Positions 8,734 to 17,908 of a DNA stretch of 64,000 nt are shown here, one piece after another (the first letter of the stretch is position 1; each line of letters starts with the position of its first letter). This stretch comes from Herbidospora solisilvae (GTDB lineage Bacteria > Actinomycetota > Actinomycetes > Streptosporangiales > Streptosporangiaceae). Under the pieces are notes generated by a model that was not told the DNA's origin, searched no databases, and saw only the letters and a program-made list of their open reading frames with translations. Both the position numbers and the translations under genes were made by a program. The stretch spans positions 1 through 64,000 of the forward strand of contig NZ_WXEW01000009.1 of assembly GCF_009901565.1 (NCBI RefSeq). The letters are read 5' to 3'.

Positions 8734-9635
8734 CGGGTCACCATCCGTTCCGCCGTGCGCAGCGCCGCCGAGGTCATGATGTCGAGATTCCCGGCGTACT
8801 CGGGCAGGTAGTGCCCGGCCCCGGAGACCTCCAGGAAGACCGACACCTGGAGGCCGGCGAACCGCCGGCCGAGCGCGGGGACGTGGGCGTCCACGGGATC
8901 GAACTGCACCTCCTGCTTGAGGCGGTAGCCGGGCACGTACTCCTGGACCGAGGCCACCATCTCGGTCACCGAGCGGGAGATCGCCTCGTGGTCGGCGTCG
9001 GCGCAGAGGCAGTAGACGGTGTCCCGCATGAGCAGCGGGGGCTCCGCCGGGTTCAGCACGATGATCGCCTTGCCGCGTTCGGCGCCGCCGACCACCTCGA
9101 TCGCCCGGGACGTCGTCTCGGTGAACTCGTCGATGTTGGCGCGGGTGCCCGGCCCGGCCGACCGGGAGGCGATGGAGGCGACGATCTCGCCGTACACGAC
9201 CGGGGTGACCCTGCCGACGGCGGCCACGATCGGCACGGTGGCCTGGCCGCCGCAGGTGACCATGTTGACGTTGCGCTCGCCCAGGTGCTCGCCGAGGTTG
9301 ACCGGCGGCACCACGTAGGGGCCGACCGCGGCCGGGGTCAGGTCGACGACGATCTTGCCGCAGGCGCGCAGCACCTCGTCGTTGTGCCGGTGGGCCCCGG
9401 CGGAGGTCGCGTCGAAGACCACGTCCACGTCGGCGAACTCCGGCATCGCGACCAGGCCCTCGACGCCCTTGTCGGTGGTGGCCACGCCCATGCGCCGGGC
9501 TCGTGCGAGGCCGTCGGAGGCGGGGTCGATCCCGGCCATCGCGACCATGCGGAGCGTCGTCGACAGGCGCAGCACCTTGATCATCAGATCGGTGCCGATG
9601 TTGCCCGACCCGATCACCGCCACTCCGGCGCTCAT
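8730..9635 (-). CDS. nbaJ: Acetaldehyde dehydrogenase (acetylating)
   Basis: This is a 301-residue DmpF/MhpF-type enzyme. The Rossmann motif 'IGSGNIGTD' lies at the N-terminus and the catalytic Cys sits in '[12 protein letters not shown]'. It turns acetaldehyde, CoA and NAD+ into acetyl-CoA and forms a channelled complex with the DmpG aldolase encoded immediately downstream. The ATG 9635 has GGAGG in the expected place. Length is normal. Confidence 0.95.
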   Translation of the reverse strand: MSAGVAVIGSGNIGTDLMIKVLRLSTTLRMVAMAGIDPASDGLARARRMGVATTDKGVEGLVAMPEFADVDVVFDATSAGAHRHNDEVLRACGKIVVDLTPAAVGPYVVPPVNLGEHLGERNVNMVTCGGQATVPIVAAVGRVTPVVYGEIVASIASRSAGPGTRANIDEFTETTSRAIEVVGGAERGKAIIVLNPAEPPLLMRDTVYCLCADADHEAISRSVTEMVASVQEYVPGYRLKQEVQFDPVDAHVPALGRRFAGLQVSVFLEVSGAGHYLPEYAGNLDIMTSAALRTAERMVTR

Positions 9636-10420
9636 TCCCCACCTCCGAAACAGGTCCTGACCGAGCCGAGGCCCGAGATGCGGGCCTCGTAGGCCGCGCC
9701 CGGCGTCACCGGCACCATCGGCCCGAGCGCACCGGAGAGCACCACGTCCCCGGCCCGCAGCGGGCTGCCCGCCCGCGCGAGCGTCTCGGCCAGCCACGCC
9801 ACGGCGTGCGCCGGGTTGCCCAGGCAGGCCGCGCCCGCGCCGACCGAGACCGGTTCGCCGTCGTGTTCGAGCACCGCGCCGCAGAGCCGCAGGTCCACGT
9901 CGGCGACCCGGCGCGGGCTCGTGCCGAGCACGAACAGGCCGCTGGAGGCGTTGTCGGCCACGGTGTCGACGATCGAGATGTCCCAGTTCGCCACCCGCGA
10001 GCCGACGATCTCGATGGCCGGCAGCAGGTGGTCGGTCGCGCGGATCACGTCCACGACCGTCACCTGCTCGTGCGGCAGGTCGGCGCCGAGGACGAACGCG
10101 ATCTCCGCCTCCACCCGCGGCTGGAGCACCCGGCCGGGGGCCACCTCCGCGCCGTCGGGCACCGCCATGTCGGCGAACAGCACCCCGAAGTCGGGCTGGA
10201 ACACCCCGAGGGCCTTCTGGACGACGGGGTTGGTCAGCCCGATCTTCGCGCCGACCGGCCGCCGCCCTTCGGCGGTCCACTGCTCCACCTGCGCCCGCTG
10301 GACGGCGTAGGCGGTGGCCACGTCCCCTTCGGGCAGCAGGTCCCCGCGCAGGGGCGGGCAGGGCGTGCCGGTGTCGTAGGCGGCCCGCAGGACGTCGGCC
10401 GCGCGCTGGATGTCGGTCAT
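9632..10420 (-). CDS. nbaH: 2-keto-4-pentenoate hydratase
   Basis: This 262-residue MhpD/DmpE-like protein has '[17 protein letters not shown]' and '[10 protein letters not shown]', the substrate-binding and metal-binding stretches of vinylpyruvate hydratases. It adds water to 2-hydroxypenta-2,4-dienoate to yield 4-hydroxy-2-oxovalerate, the aldolase substrate. It overlaps both neighbouring genes by 4 bp. It is a distant paralog of the decarboxylase at 7004 in the same operon. Confidence 0.88.
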   Translation of the reverse strand: MTDIQRAADVLRAAYDTGTPCPPLRGDLLPEGDVATAYAVQRAQVEQWTAEGRRPVGAKIGLTNPVVQKALGVFQPDFGVLFADMAVPDGAEVAPGRVLQPRVEAEIAFVLGADLPHEQVTVVDVIRATDHLLPAIEIVGSRVANWDISIVDTVADNASSGLFVLGTSPRRVADVDLRLCGAVLEHDGEPVSVGAGAACLGNPAHAVAWLAETLARAGSPLRAGDVVLSGALGPMVPVTPGAAYEARISGLGSVRTCFGGGE

Positions 10421-11910
10421 GTGAGGTCCACGCAGACGTTGGTGAGCTCCGAATAGAAGCCGAGGGAGTGGACGCCGCCCTCGCGGCCGACCCCCGAGGC
10501 CTTGACCCCGCCGAACGGGGTGCGCAGGTCGCGCAGGAACCAGGTGTTGACCCAGACGATCCCGGCGTCGAGGCGGGCGCCGGCCCGGTGGGCGCGGCCG
10601 ACGTCCCGGGTCCAGACGGTCGCGGCCAGGCCGTAGGCGCTGTCGTTGGCCAGCGCGAACGCCTCCTCCTCGTCGTCGAACGGGGCGACGTGGCAGATCG
10701 GGCCGAAGATCTCCTCCCGGTTGGTCCTGGCGTCCGGCCCGAGGCCGGTGAGCACGGTCGGCCGCACGTACGCCCCGCCGTCCCGGGCGTCGCCGAAGAC
10801 CGGCACGTCACCCCCCGCGAGCACGGTCGCGCCCTCGGCGCGGGCCAGGTCGTAGTAGCCGAGCACCTTGTCGCGGTGGCCGCGGGAGATCAGCGGCATC
10901 GTGCCGGTCGCCGGGTCGGACGGCCAGCCGAACCCCTGCTCGGCGGCCCGCCGGGCCAGGCGCTCGGTGAACTCCTCGAAGACCGGCCGCTGCACGTAGA
11001 GCCGTTCGGTGCACAGGCAGACCTGGCCGCCGTTGGTGAAGCTGGAGCGGACCGAGCCCTCCACGGCGGCGTCGAGGTCGGCGTCGGCGAAGACCAGCCC
11101 GGCGTTCTTGCCGCCCAGCTCGAACGAGACCGCCTTCACGCCGTCGGCGGCGGCCCGCATGATCGCGCTGCCGGTGGCCGACTCGCCGGTGAAGGTGATC
11201 GCGTCCACCTCGGGGTGCGTGGTGAGGAACTCGCCCGCCGAGCCGGGGCCGAAGCCGTGCACCAGGTTGAACACGCCGTCGGGCACGCCGACCGCCGCCA
11301 TCACCTCGGCCAGCAGCGTCGCCGACGCCGGCGTCTCCTCCGACGGCTTCACGACGACCGCGTTCCCGCAGGCCAGCGCGGGCGCGACCTTCCAGGTCAG
11401 CAGCAGCAGCGGCAGGTTCCACGGCACGATGACCGCCACCACGCCGACGGGCTTGCGGACCGCGTAGTTGATCGCCCGGCCGCCGGTGACGAACGACTCG
11501 GTGGGGGCGGTCGCGGCGATCTCCGCGAAGGCCCGGAAGTTGGCCGCCCCGCGCGGGATGTCCAGCGTCCTGGCCTGCGAGATCGGTTTGCCGGTGTCGG
11601 CGACCTCGGCCGTGACCAGGTCGTCGAAGCGCCGGTCGAGCTCGTCGGCGACGGCGTTCAGGATCTTCGCGCGTGCGCGCTCGTCCATGCGGCCCCACGG
11701 CCCGCGCAGCGCCCGGCGGGCGGCGCGCACCGCCGCGTCGACGGTGTCGGCCCCGGCCTCGGCGACCTCGAAGACGGTCTCCCCGGTGACCGGGCTGACC
11801 TTGGCGAACCTCTTCCCCTCCGGCACGAACCGGCCGTCGACGAAGTTGCGCAGCAGGCCGGGCTCGCCGGCCGGGCGTCCGGACATCAGGTCCGGCGTCC
11901 ACAGTGTCAT
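10417..11910 (-). CDS. nbaE: 2-aminomuconate 6-semialdehyde dehydrogenase (ALDH superfamily)
   Basis: This is a 497-residue NAD-dependent aldehyde dehydrogenase. Visible motifs are 'VIVPWNLPL' (cofactor binding), '[11 protein letters not shown]' (general-base Glu) and '[12 protein letters not shown]' (catalytic Cys). Subfamily resemblance is to 2-hydroxymuconate/2-aminomuconate semialdehyde dehydrogenases. It oxidises the ACMSD product to 2-aminomuconate, competing with spontaneous closure to picolinate. Position between the monooxygenase and hydratase genes, with 4-bp overlaps, supports the pathway role. Confidence 0.9.
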   Translation of the reverse strand: MTLWTPDLMSGRPAGEPGLLRNFVDGRFVPEGKRFAKVSPVTGETVFEVAEAGADTVDAAVRAARRALRGPWGRMDERARAKILNAVADELDRRFDDLVTAEVADTGKPISQARTLDIPRGAANFRAFAEIAATAPTESFVTGGRAINYAVRKPVGVVAVIVPWNLPLLLLTWKVAPALACGNAVVVKPSEETPASATLLAEVMAAVGVPDGVFNLVHGFGPGSAGEFLTTHPEVDAITFTGESATGSAIMRAAADGVKAVSFELGGKNAGLVFADADLDAAVEGSVRSSFTNGGQVCLCTERLYVQRPVFEEFTERLARRAAEQGFGWPSDPATGTMPLISRGHRDKVLGYYDLARAEGATVLAGGDVPVFGDARDGGAYVRPTVLTGLGPDARTNREEIFGPICHVAPFDDEEEAFALANDSAYGLAATVWTRDVGRAHRAGARLDAGIVWVNTWFLRDLRTPFGGVKASGVGREGGVHSLGFYSELTNVCVDLT

Positions 11911-13232
11911 GCGCTCCGCCTCCCTCGCAGGATCGCGCCGCCGATGAGCAGCGCTCCCGCGCCGACGGCCGCGCCGAGCACCCGGTGCTGACGGCGCACC
12001 CGTCGCCAGACCTGCGCGTAGGGCACGGTCGAGAAGGACACCAGTTCATAGCGGGAGACGTAACGGCCGGGCAGGGCCCGCTCCAGCGCGTGCTCCACCT
12101 TCTTCTGGAGCTGGAAGACGGGGGAGGCGACCTTGTCGCGCATCTCGACGAAGTTGGCCAGGGCCATCCGGGCGATGGCCTCGGTGTTGTCCCGGCGCCG
12201 CTCCTCGTAGAGGGGGAGCGCACGGGTCCAGTCGCCGCCGGTCTCCTCCAGGCAGCGGTCGAGCTCGACGACGTCCTCGAAGGCGCAGTTGGCGCCCTGG
12301 CCGTAGAACGGCACGATCGCGTGGGCCGCGTCGCCGATCAGCGCGGCGGTGCCGCCGACGTGCCAGGGGGTGCAGCGCACGGTGCCGAGTGCGCCGACGG
12401 GGTTGTGCCGGTAGTCCTCGACGAGGGTGGGGGCCAGCTCGATCAGGTCGGGGTAGTGCTCGGCGAAGTGGCGCTCGATCGCCGCCGGGCTGCCGATCGA
12501 GGCGAAGCTGCTGGTGCCGCTGGTGGGCCAGAACAGGGTGCAGGTGAACGAGCGGTCGGGGTTGGGCAGCGCGATCATCATGGAGGTGCCGCGCGGCCAG
12601 ATGTGCAGCGCGTCGGGGGACAGCGCGAACTCCCCGTCGCGGGGCGGGATGCGCAGCTCCTTGTAGCCGTAGTCGAGGAAGTCGAGGCTCTCGGTCAGCC
12701 CGGCGTGCGCGAGCAACTGGGCCCGCACCGCCGAACCGGCGCCGTCGGCCCCGAGCACCACGGCCGCCCTGGCCTTCGTGGTGCCGTCGGGGGTCTCGTA
12801 CGTCATCTCGCCCGTGCGCGGGTCGAGGCCGGTCAGCCGGTGGTCGAAGGCGATGCGCACGCCGGGCTGCCCGGCCGCCGCGGTGAGCAGGGCGTTGTTG
12901 AGGGCCGAGCGGCTGATCGAGTTGATCGCCCGCTGCCCGTCGTGGCTGTAGGGCTGGAAGTCGAGTTCGCCCTTCACGGGGTGGATGACACGGCCGCGCA
13001 TCGGCAGCGCGTCGGCCATGACCTGCCTGTCCAGGCCGATGCGGCGCAGCGCGTCGAGGCCGCGCTCCGACAGGGCCAGGTTGATCGAGCGACCCCGCTC
13101 GACCGCGCCGGTCCGGGGGTCGGGACGCCGTTCGTACAGGGCGACCCTGAGGCCGCGCCGGGCCAGGAAGCAGGCGAGCAGGCAACCGGCCAGGCCGGCG
13201 CCGACCACCGCTATCTCGTCCGGGTCGCTCAT
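11907..13232 (-). CDS. kmo: Kynurenine 3-monooxygenase
   Basis: This 441-residue flavin-dependent aromatic hydroxylase has 'VVGAGLAGCLLACFLARRG' for FAD binding at the N-terminus, 'GRSINLALS' (substrate region typical of KMO) and 'LIGDAAHAIVPFYGQGAN', the second FAD motif. The last ~25 residues form a hydrophobic segment followed by basic residues, matching the C-terminal membrane anchor of KMO. It hydroxylates kynurenine to 3-hydroxykynurenine with NADPH and O2. The ATG at 13232 follows GGAGGTCCG and overlaps the upstream kynureninase gene by 4 bp. Confidence 0.93.
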   Translation of the reverse strand: MSDPDEIAVVGAGLAGCLLACFLARRGLRVALYERRPDPRTGAVERGRSINLALSERGLDALRRIGLDRQVMADALPMRGRVIHPVKGELDFQPYSHDGQRAINSISRSALNNALLTAAAGQPGVRIAFDHRLTGLDPRTGEMTYETPDGTTKARAAVVLGADGAGSAVRAQLLAHAGLTESLDFLDYGYKELRIPPRDGEFALSPDALHIWPRGTSMMIALPNPDRSFTCTLFWPTSGTSSFASIGSPAAIERHFAEHYPDLIELAPTLVEDYRHNPVGALGTVRCTPWHVGGTAALIGDAAHAIVPFYGQGANCAFEDVVELDRCLEETGGDWTRALPLYEERRRDNTEAIARMALANFVEMRDKVASPVFQLQKKVEHALERALPGRYVSRYELVSFSTVPYAQVWRRVRRQHRVLGAAVGAGALLIGGAILRGRRSA

Positions 13233-14464
13233 CGGACCTCCTCGATGACGTGCGCGAGGGCGTCGGCCAGACGCCAGCAGTCGTGGTAGGTGCAGTACAG
13301 GGGCACCGGCGCGGCCCGGACGATGTCGGGCTCCCGGGCGTCGGTGATCACGCCGAACTCGAAACGCAGCCGTCTGGCCAGCTCGTGGGCGCTGCCGCCG
13401 CCGACGCGCAGGGAGAGCTGGCTGCCCCTCCGGGCGGGGTCGCGCGGGGTCACCACGGTGATCGGGAGCTCGTCGAGCAGCGTTTCCAGGTAGCCGGTGA
13501 GGCGGGTGCTCCGGGCGCGCAGGGCGGCCATGCCGGCGCGGTCGAAGATCTCCAGGGAGGTGCGGACCGGGCCCATGGCGTAGATCGGCGGGTTGGAGAT
13601 CTGCCACGCGTCGGCCGTCGCCGGGGGACGGGAGACCGGCGTCATCTCGAACCGGGTGGCCGGTTCGGTGCTCCACCAGCCCTCGAACCGCTGCACGGCC
13701 GGGTCGCCGAGATGCCGCTCATGGACGAACACGCCGCCGAGCGCGCCCGGCCCCGCGTTCAAATACTTGTAGGAGCACCAGGCCGCGAAGTCGGGCCCCC
13801 ATTCGTGCAGCTCCAGCGGGACGTTCCCGGCGGCGTGCGCCAGGTCCCAGCCGACCAGCGCGCCGGCCTCGTGCCCCGCGCGGGTGATCGCCGGGATGTC
13901 CATGAGCTCGCCGGTGAGGTAGTTGACCCCGCCGAGCAGCACCAGAGCGACCTCGTGGCCCTCATGGGCGAGGTAGCTCAGCACGTCGGCGGGGTCGAGC
14001 CTGACCACCGTCGCGTCGGGGTCGAGGCCGTGGAAGCGGGCCTGACTGCGGACCGCGTAGCTGTCGGAGGGGAAGGCGGTGTCCTCGATGACGATCTTCG
14101 TCCGGGTGCCGGTGGGCCGGTAGAAGGACACCATCAGCAGGTGCAGGTTGACCGTCAGCGAGTTCATCACCACGGTCTCCTGCGGCAGCGCGCCGACCAG
14201 CCGGGCCGCGGTGCCGGTCAGGAACTCGTGGTAGGGCAACCACGGGCGGGCCGCGTCGAGATGGCCCTCGACGCCGAGGCGCGCCCAGGCGTCCAGGTCG
14301 TCGAGCAGGTCGCCTCGGGTCGCCCTGGGCTGCAACCCCAGAGAATTGCCGGCCAGGTAGGCGGTCTCGGCGTAACGGCCGCCCTCGGCCGGGGGAACGT
14401 GGAAGAGCTCGCGGTGGCCGGGGTCGGCCAGGTCGCGTTCGAGGGCGTCGGCCTCGGTGAACAT
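13229..14464 (-). CDS. kynU: Kynureninase
   Basis: This is a 411-residue fold-type I PLP enzyme. 'LAGNSLGLQPR' at the N-terminus and 'CSYKYLNAGPG' with the PLP lysine at residue 233 are characteristic of kynureninase; the preceding 'GWDLAHAAGN' supplies the PLP-pyridine Asp. It cleaves 3-hydroxykynurenine (or kynurenine) to 3-hydroxyanthranilate (or anthranilate) and alanine. The gene lies 22 nt after the dioxygenase gene and overlaps kmo by 4 bp. Length is normal. Confidence 0.95.
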   Translation of the reverse strand: MFTEADALERDLADPGHRELFHVPPAEGGRYAETAYLAGNSLGLQPRATRGDLLDDLDAWARLGVEGHLDAARPWLPYHEFLTGTAARLVGALPQETVVMNSLTVNLHLLMVSFYRPTGTRTKIVIEDTAFPSDSYAVRSQARFHGLDPDATVVRLDPADVLSYLAHEGHEVALVLLGGVNYLTGELMDIPAITRAGHEAGALVGWDLAHAAGNVPLELHEWGPDFAAWCSYKYLNAGPGALGGVFVHERHLGDPAVQRFEGWWSTEPATRFEMTPVSRPPATADAWQISNPPIYAMGPVRTSLEIFDRAGMAALRARSTRLTGYLETLLDELPITVVTPRDPARRGSQLSLRVGGGSAHELARRLRFEFGVITDAREPDIVRAAPVPLYCTYHDCWRLADALAHVIEEVR

Positions 14465-14486
14465 GCTTTCTCCGCTCGGACGAGGC

Positions 14487-15344
14487 TCAGACGAGGGTCC
14501 TGGCGGACCAGATTTCGGGGAAGACCACGCGGGCCATGCTGCGGCGCAGCCAGTTCGCCCCGGCCGAGCCGCCGCTGCCGACCTTCTCGCCCATGGTCCG
14601 CTGCACCGCCTTGAGGTGCTGCCAGCGCCAGTCGCCGAACCCGTCGGCCAGTTCGGTGAGCGCCTCGCCGAGCGACCAGAGGTGGTTGCCGGGGGTGTTC
14701 TCCCGGTAGATCTCGACCCAGGCGGCCTCGACGGCGGGATGACCTTCGTGTTCGACGGTCACGTCGCGTTCGAGCAGGTCGTGGGGGATGTCGAAGCCCT
14801 GGCGGGCGAGCGTCGCGATGACGTCGTCCCACAGGCTGGGGGCGCGCAGGGTGGCCTGGAGGGCGGCGTACACCTCGGGCTGGCGGTGGAAGGGCCGCAG
14901 CAGGGTCGCGCTGCGCAGGCCCAGCAGGAACTCCAGATGGCGGTACATGGCGGACTGGAAGCCCGACGCCTCACCCAGCTGGTCGCGGAAGCGGTTGAAG
15001 TCGGCCGGGGTCATCCAGTCGAGCCCGCGCCAGGCGGCGTTGAGCCCCTGGATGTCGAGCGCGGCTCGCTTGAGCGGGGCGAGCGCGCCCCAGACGTCGT
15101 CGTCGCGCAGCAGCCGCTGGGCCTCGCGCAGTTCGAAGCAGGTCAGGCCGAAGTACAGCTCCATGATCTGGCTGACCATGAGGAAGGACATCTCGCCGGA
15201 GTCCTTGCTGATGGTCTGCTGGAGCGAGTGCAGGGTCTCGGCGTGCACGTACACGTCGTACGGCAGGCCGTCGGGGAACTCCAGGGTGGGGTTCCCGCCG
15301 TTGGCGGCGGCCCTGGCCGCGCGCGTGCTGTTGGTGCTCTCCAC
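14487..15344 (-). CDS. kynA: Tryptophan 2,3-dioxygenase
   Basis: This is a 285-residue heme dioxygenase. 'FELREAQRLL', 'SAMYRHLEFLLG' and 'WRWQHLKAVQRTMG' are in family order; His243 in the last corresponds to the proximal heme ligand, followed by the 'GSGGSAG' loop. It opens the indole ring of L-tryptophan to N-formylkynurenine and is the first gene of the operon. The GTG at 15344 follows GAGG by a few bases; an upstream ATG is out of frame. Promoter candidates lie in the divergent region shared with the Lrp regulator. Confidence 0.95.
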   Translation of the reverse strand: MESTNSTRAARAAANGGNPTLEFPDGLPYDVYVHAETLHSLQQTISKDSGEMSFLMVSQIMELYFGLTCFELREAQRLLRDDDVWGALAPLKRAALDIQGLNAAWRGLDWMTPADFNRFRDQLGEASGFQSAMYRHLEFLLGLRSATLLRPFHRQPEVYAALQATLRAPSLWDDVIATLARQGFDIPHDLLERDVTVEHEGHPAVEAAWVEIYRENTPGNHLWSLGEALTELADGFGDWRWQHLKAVQRTMGEKVGSGGSAGANWLRRSMARVVFPEIWSARTLV

Positions 15345-15369
15345 AAGACCTCATGCTCCACCAAACGGT

Positions 15370-15431
15370 CATATAGCGAGAAGGAGCACTTAAAGGTACG
15401 ATGCGCCCTTGGCCTGTGGTTTCACGGCCAA
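15370..15431 (-). promoter_or_regulatory. Divergent kyn operon / Lrp regulatory region with TTGGCC dyad
   Basis: On the minus strand TATATG (15370-15375) is the best -10 candidate about 26 nt before the kynA start; its -35 is weak, as expected for an activated promoter. Upstream lies a perfect dyad, TTGGCC (15409-15414) and GGCCAA (15426-15431), separated by 11 nt and centred about 55 nt from the predicted start point. That is where a dimeric activator such as the divergent Lrp/AsnC protein could bind. The -10 call is tentative; the dyad is certain as sequence. Confidence 0.45.
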
Positions 15432-15464
15432 ACCGCTCAACTGCTTAACGAACCGAAGGTCGCC

Positions 15465-15914
15465 ATGGACGATATGGATTGGGCGCTCCTACGCGAGCTG
15501 CAGATCGACGCGCGACTGTCCTTCAGCGAGTTGTCCCGCCGGGTGCACCTGTCGCCCCCCGCCGTGGCCGAGCGGGTGCGGCGGCTGGAGGAGACCGGCG
15601 TCATCTCCGGCTACCACGCCCGGGTCGACCTCACCCGGACCGGCTGGCCGGTGATGGCGATCATCCGGATGTCCTGCTACGGGCCCCGCTGCATGTTGCG
15701 CGACCCGTCGGTGGCCGAGTGGCCAGAGGTGCTGGAGATCCACCGCATCACCGGCGACGCCTGCTGCATCCTCAAGGTGGCCGCCGAGACGATGGACGCC
15801 TTCGAGCACGTCATCGACCGCCTCGCGCCCTACGGCCAGCCGTCGAGCACGATGGTGCTCTCGACCCCGCTCCCGTGGCACTCGGTCACGCCGCCACGGA
15901 CCTCGTCCGCCTGA
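15465..15914 (+). CDS. Lrp/AsnC family transcriptional regulator
   Basis: This 149-residue protein has an N-terminal AsnC-type helix-turn-helix (residues ~4-50, 'LSFSELSRRVHLSPPAVAERV') and a C-terminal RAM effector domain ('HRITGDACCILKV', about 85-140). It is transcribed away from the tryptophan degradation operon, sharing a 120-nt regulatory region with it. That is the standard arrangement for an amino-acid-responsive activator of the operon, presumably sensing tryptophan or kynurenine. The ATG 15465 follows GAAGG. Its 3' end overlaps the convergent LLM oxidoreductase gene by 29 bp. Confidence 0.9.
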   Translation: MDDMDWALLRELQIDARLSFSELSRRVHLSPPAVAERVRRLEETGVISGYHARVDLTRTGWPVMAIIRMSCYGPRCMLRDPSVAEWPEVLEIHRITGDACCILKVAAETMDAFEHVIDRLAPYGQPSSTMVLSTPLPWHSVTPPRTSSA

Positions 15915-16914
15915 GGGACGGCAGCACCGCCGAGCCCAGGAGCTCCACGCCGCGCCGGTCGCTCAGCCCGTGGGGGGTGCCGAACTCGACCCGGCGCACC
16001 CCCGCGTCGATGAGCGCCTGCGCCTGCTCGGCGACCTGGTCGGGGGTGCCCGCGAAGGCGAACAGGTCGAGCAGGTCGCCCGGGATGAGCCGGCCCGCCT
16101 CCTCGTGCCGGCCCGCGTCGACCAGCTCCTTCACCCGGGCCACCAGGTCGGCCGGGATCTCCAGGGTGGGGTCGAGCTCGGCCACGACCGCGAGGTACAT
16201 GGCCACCTCGGCCCGCGCCCGCGCACGCGCCGCGTTGCCGTCGGTGTCGACGACGGTGACCGCGCCGAGCACGATCCCGACGTCGTCGGCGGCACGCCCG
16301 GCGGCCTCCGCGCCCGGCCGCAGCCGTTCGCGGATCACCTTCACCATCGCCGGGTTGGCGCTGCCGCCCACCTTGATCTCGTCGGCGATGCGCCCGGCCA
16401 GCGCCGCGCCCTTGGCGCCCCACGCGCCGAGCAGCAGCGGCGGGTCGGGGCGGTGCACCGGGTAGCGCAACGTGGTGCCCGGGGCCAGCCGGAACACCCG
16501 GCCCTCGTAGCCGCCGCCGTCGCCGCGCAGCAGCCGGTAGACGACCTGCGCCGACTCCTCCAGGGTGGTCAGCGGGCGCTGCTGGTCGATGCCGACCGCG
16601 CCCAGCCAGGTGCCCCGGGCCAGGCCCAGGTAGGCCCGGCCGCGCGAGGCCAGGTCGAGCGCGGCGATCTGCCCGGCGATCTCGTAGGGGGCCAGGGAGT
16701 AGGGGTTGAGGCAGGCCACGCCCAGGCGCACCCGCTCGGTGGCGGCGGCCATCTCCAGCAGCGGGAAGATCGGCGGCTGGTACATGAGGTCGCCGAAGAC
16801 GGTCAGCACGTCGAAGCCGTGCTCCTCGGCGCTGCGGGCCAGCTCCGCGTAGTCGCCCGCGCCCTTGTCGCTCTGCAGGCCGAGCCCGATCTCCACGGTG
16901 GGCACGGTGTTCAC
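15886..16914 (-). CDS. LLM class flavin/F420-dependent oxidoreductase
   Basis: This 342-residue bacterial luciferase-like TIM barrel has 'AEEHGFDVLTVFGD' at the N-terminus, 'RVRLGVACLNPYSL' and 'GRAYLGLARGTWLG', all typical of the F420-dependent methylene-H4MPT-reductase-like subgroup. 'LLLGAWGAKGAALAGRIADE' is also family-typical. The substrate is unknown. It is co-transcribed behind the XRE-cupin regulator and a TIGR04076 gene (GTGA overlap). The same type of enzyme recurs at 25836 in the first transporter operon, so the two units may serve one pathway. Confidence 0.85.
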   Translation of the reverse strand: MNTVPTVEIGLGLQSDKGAGDYAELARSAEEHGFDVLTVFGDLMYQPPIFPLLEMAAATERVRLGVACLNPYSLAPYEIAGQIAALDLASRGRAYLGLARGTWLGAVGIDQQRPLTTLEESAQVVYRLLRGDGGGYEGRVFRLAPGTTLRYPVHRPDPPLLLGAWGAKGAALAGRIADEIKVGGSANPAMVKVIRERLRPGAEAAGRAADDVGIVLGAVTVVDTDGNAARARARAEVAMYLAVVAELDPTLEIPADLVARVKELVDAGRHEEAGRLIPGDLLDLFAFAGTPDQVAEQAQALIDAGVRRVEFGTPHGLSDRRGVELLGSAVLPSLRRTRSVAA

Positions 16915-17231
16915 GTCAGGTCCGCCGAGTTCATGCGGCGACGGCAGGTGCGGGAGACCTGCATGATCAGGCGCTCCTCGGGGTCGGGGCAGGCGAACTG
17001 CGTGTCCTGCGCCAGCCAGTCGCCGGCCGCCAGGTCGCGCTGTTTGGCCGCGAGGAAGGGGAGCACGGAGGCCAGGGCGTACACGCAGAAGTGCTGCCCG
17101 TCGGGCAGCTTCAGGTGGGCGCTGTTCGTCAGGTCGAAGTGGTCGCCGACGTTCATGCCGCAGACCGAGCGGCCCTCGATGCGTTCGACGGTGACGCGGA
17201 GGTCGTAGAGCTCCATGTCTGTTTCGTCCAT
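16911..17231 (-). CDS. TIGR04076 family protein
   Basis: This 106-residue protein has an N-terminal 'LRVTVERIEGRSVCGMNVGDHF', a central 'CVYALASVLPFLAAKQR' and a cysteine/arginine-rich C-terminus ('FACPDPEERLIMQVSRT'). This is the pattern of the small TIGR04076 family, whose function is not established but which often sits beside oxidoreductases. The start ATG 17231 has AAAGGAG upstream. It lies 14 nt after the XRE-cupin stop and overlaps the LLM gene by 4 bp, so the three are one transcript. Confidence 0.7.
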   Translation of the reverse strand: MDETDMELYDLRVTVERIEGRSVCGMNVGDHFDLTNSAHLKLPDGQHFCVYALASVLPFLAAKQRDLAAGDWLAQDTQFACPDPEERLIMQVSRTCRRRMNSADLT

Positions 17232-17245
17232 CGGGCCGGCTCCTT

Positions 17246-17803
17246 TCAGGGGGTCGGGGGGTTTATGGCCAGAACGATCTCCGTCTCGGCGTCGGAGGTG
17301 TTCAGGTAGCGGTGCGGGCGGTTGGAGTCGAGGGTCAGGCTCTCGCCGGCGGTCACGGTGTAGGACGACCGCTCGACCTGGACGGTCAGCGTGCCGGACA
17401 CGACGTACACGCACTCCAGCGACGGATGGCTCCACAACTCGTCGCTGGAGACCTCGCCGGGCGCCAGCACCGCGTGCAGCACCTCGAGCTGCCCGTTGCC
17501 GGGGGTGAGCCGCTCGTAGCGGATCTGGCCGTTGGGCGCGCCGAGGGTGGAGCGCTCACCGGGCCGGCTGATCCACACCGAGGGCGCGGCGGGGTCTTCG
17601 AACAGCGACGCGATGGACGCGCCGAACACCCCGGCCAGGCGGCGCAGGGTCGACAGGCTGGGCTCGGTGACGCCCCGCTCGATCTGGCTGAGCAACGTCG
17701 GGGAGACCCCGGCCTGCTCGGCGAGGGCGCGCAGGCTCATCCCCCGTTCGGTGCGCAGTTCGTGCAAGCGATCTCCGATCACCCGCGCCGTCCTTCCTAC
17801 CAT
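17246..17803 (-). CDS. XRE family regulator with C-terminal cupin sensor domain
   Basis: The 185 residues contain an XRE helix-turn-helix (~8-62, 'MSLRALAEQAGVSPTLLSQIERG') and a cupin_2 domain (~105-180, 'CVYVVSGTLTVQVERSSY'). HTH-cupin proteins of this size bind a small metabolite in the cupin and repress or activate neighbouring catabolic genes. It is divergent from the first ABC importer operon, and repeated ACGTGCAG sequences lie at the starts of both transcripts. The start could also be GTG seven codons later; both have GGAAGG-like sites. Confidence 0.87.
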   Translation of the reverse strand: MVGRTARVIGDRLHELRTERGMSLRALAEQAGVSPTLLSQIERGVTEPSLSTLRRLAGVFGASIASLFEDPAAPSVWISRPGERSTLGAPNGQIRYERLTPGNGQLEVLHAVLAPGEVSSDELWSHPSLECVYVVSGTLTVQVERSSYTVTAGESLTLDSNRPHRYLNTSDAETEIVLAINPPTP

Positions 17804-17812
17804 CGCACTGTC

Positions 17813-17872
17813 ACGTGCAGGTTAACTACACGCGTGTGCAGCACCGTAGGGGTGCCGGCATTCGCCGTCAAC
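17813..17872 (-). promoter_or_regulatory. Promoter and half-site operators of the XRE-cupin gene
   Basis: On the minus strand GTTGAC (17867-17872) and TACGGT (17843-17848) are 18 nt apart. Downstream, within the leader, lie ACGTGCAG (17813-17820) and a partial copy GTGCAG (17836-17841). The same octamer forms a perfect dyad at the start point of the divergent transporter operon. Autoregulation by the XRE-cupin protein is the simplest reading. Confidence 0.55.
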
Positions 17873-17908
17873 AGACAGTCGTGGGCAGGTGATCAGCGGT
17901 GACGGGTC

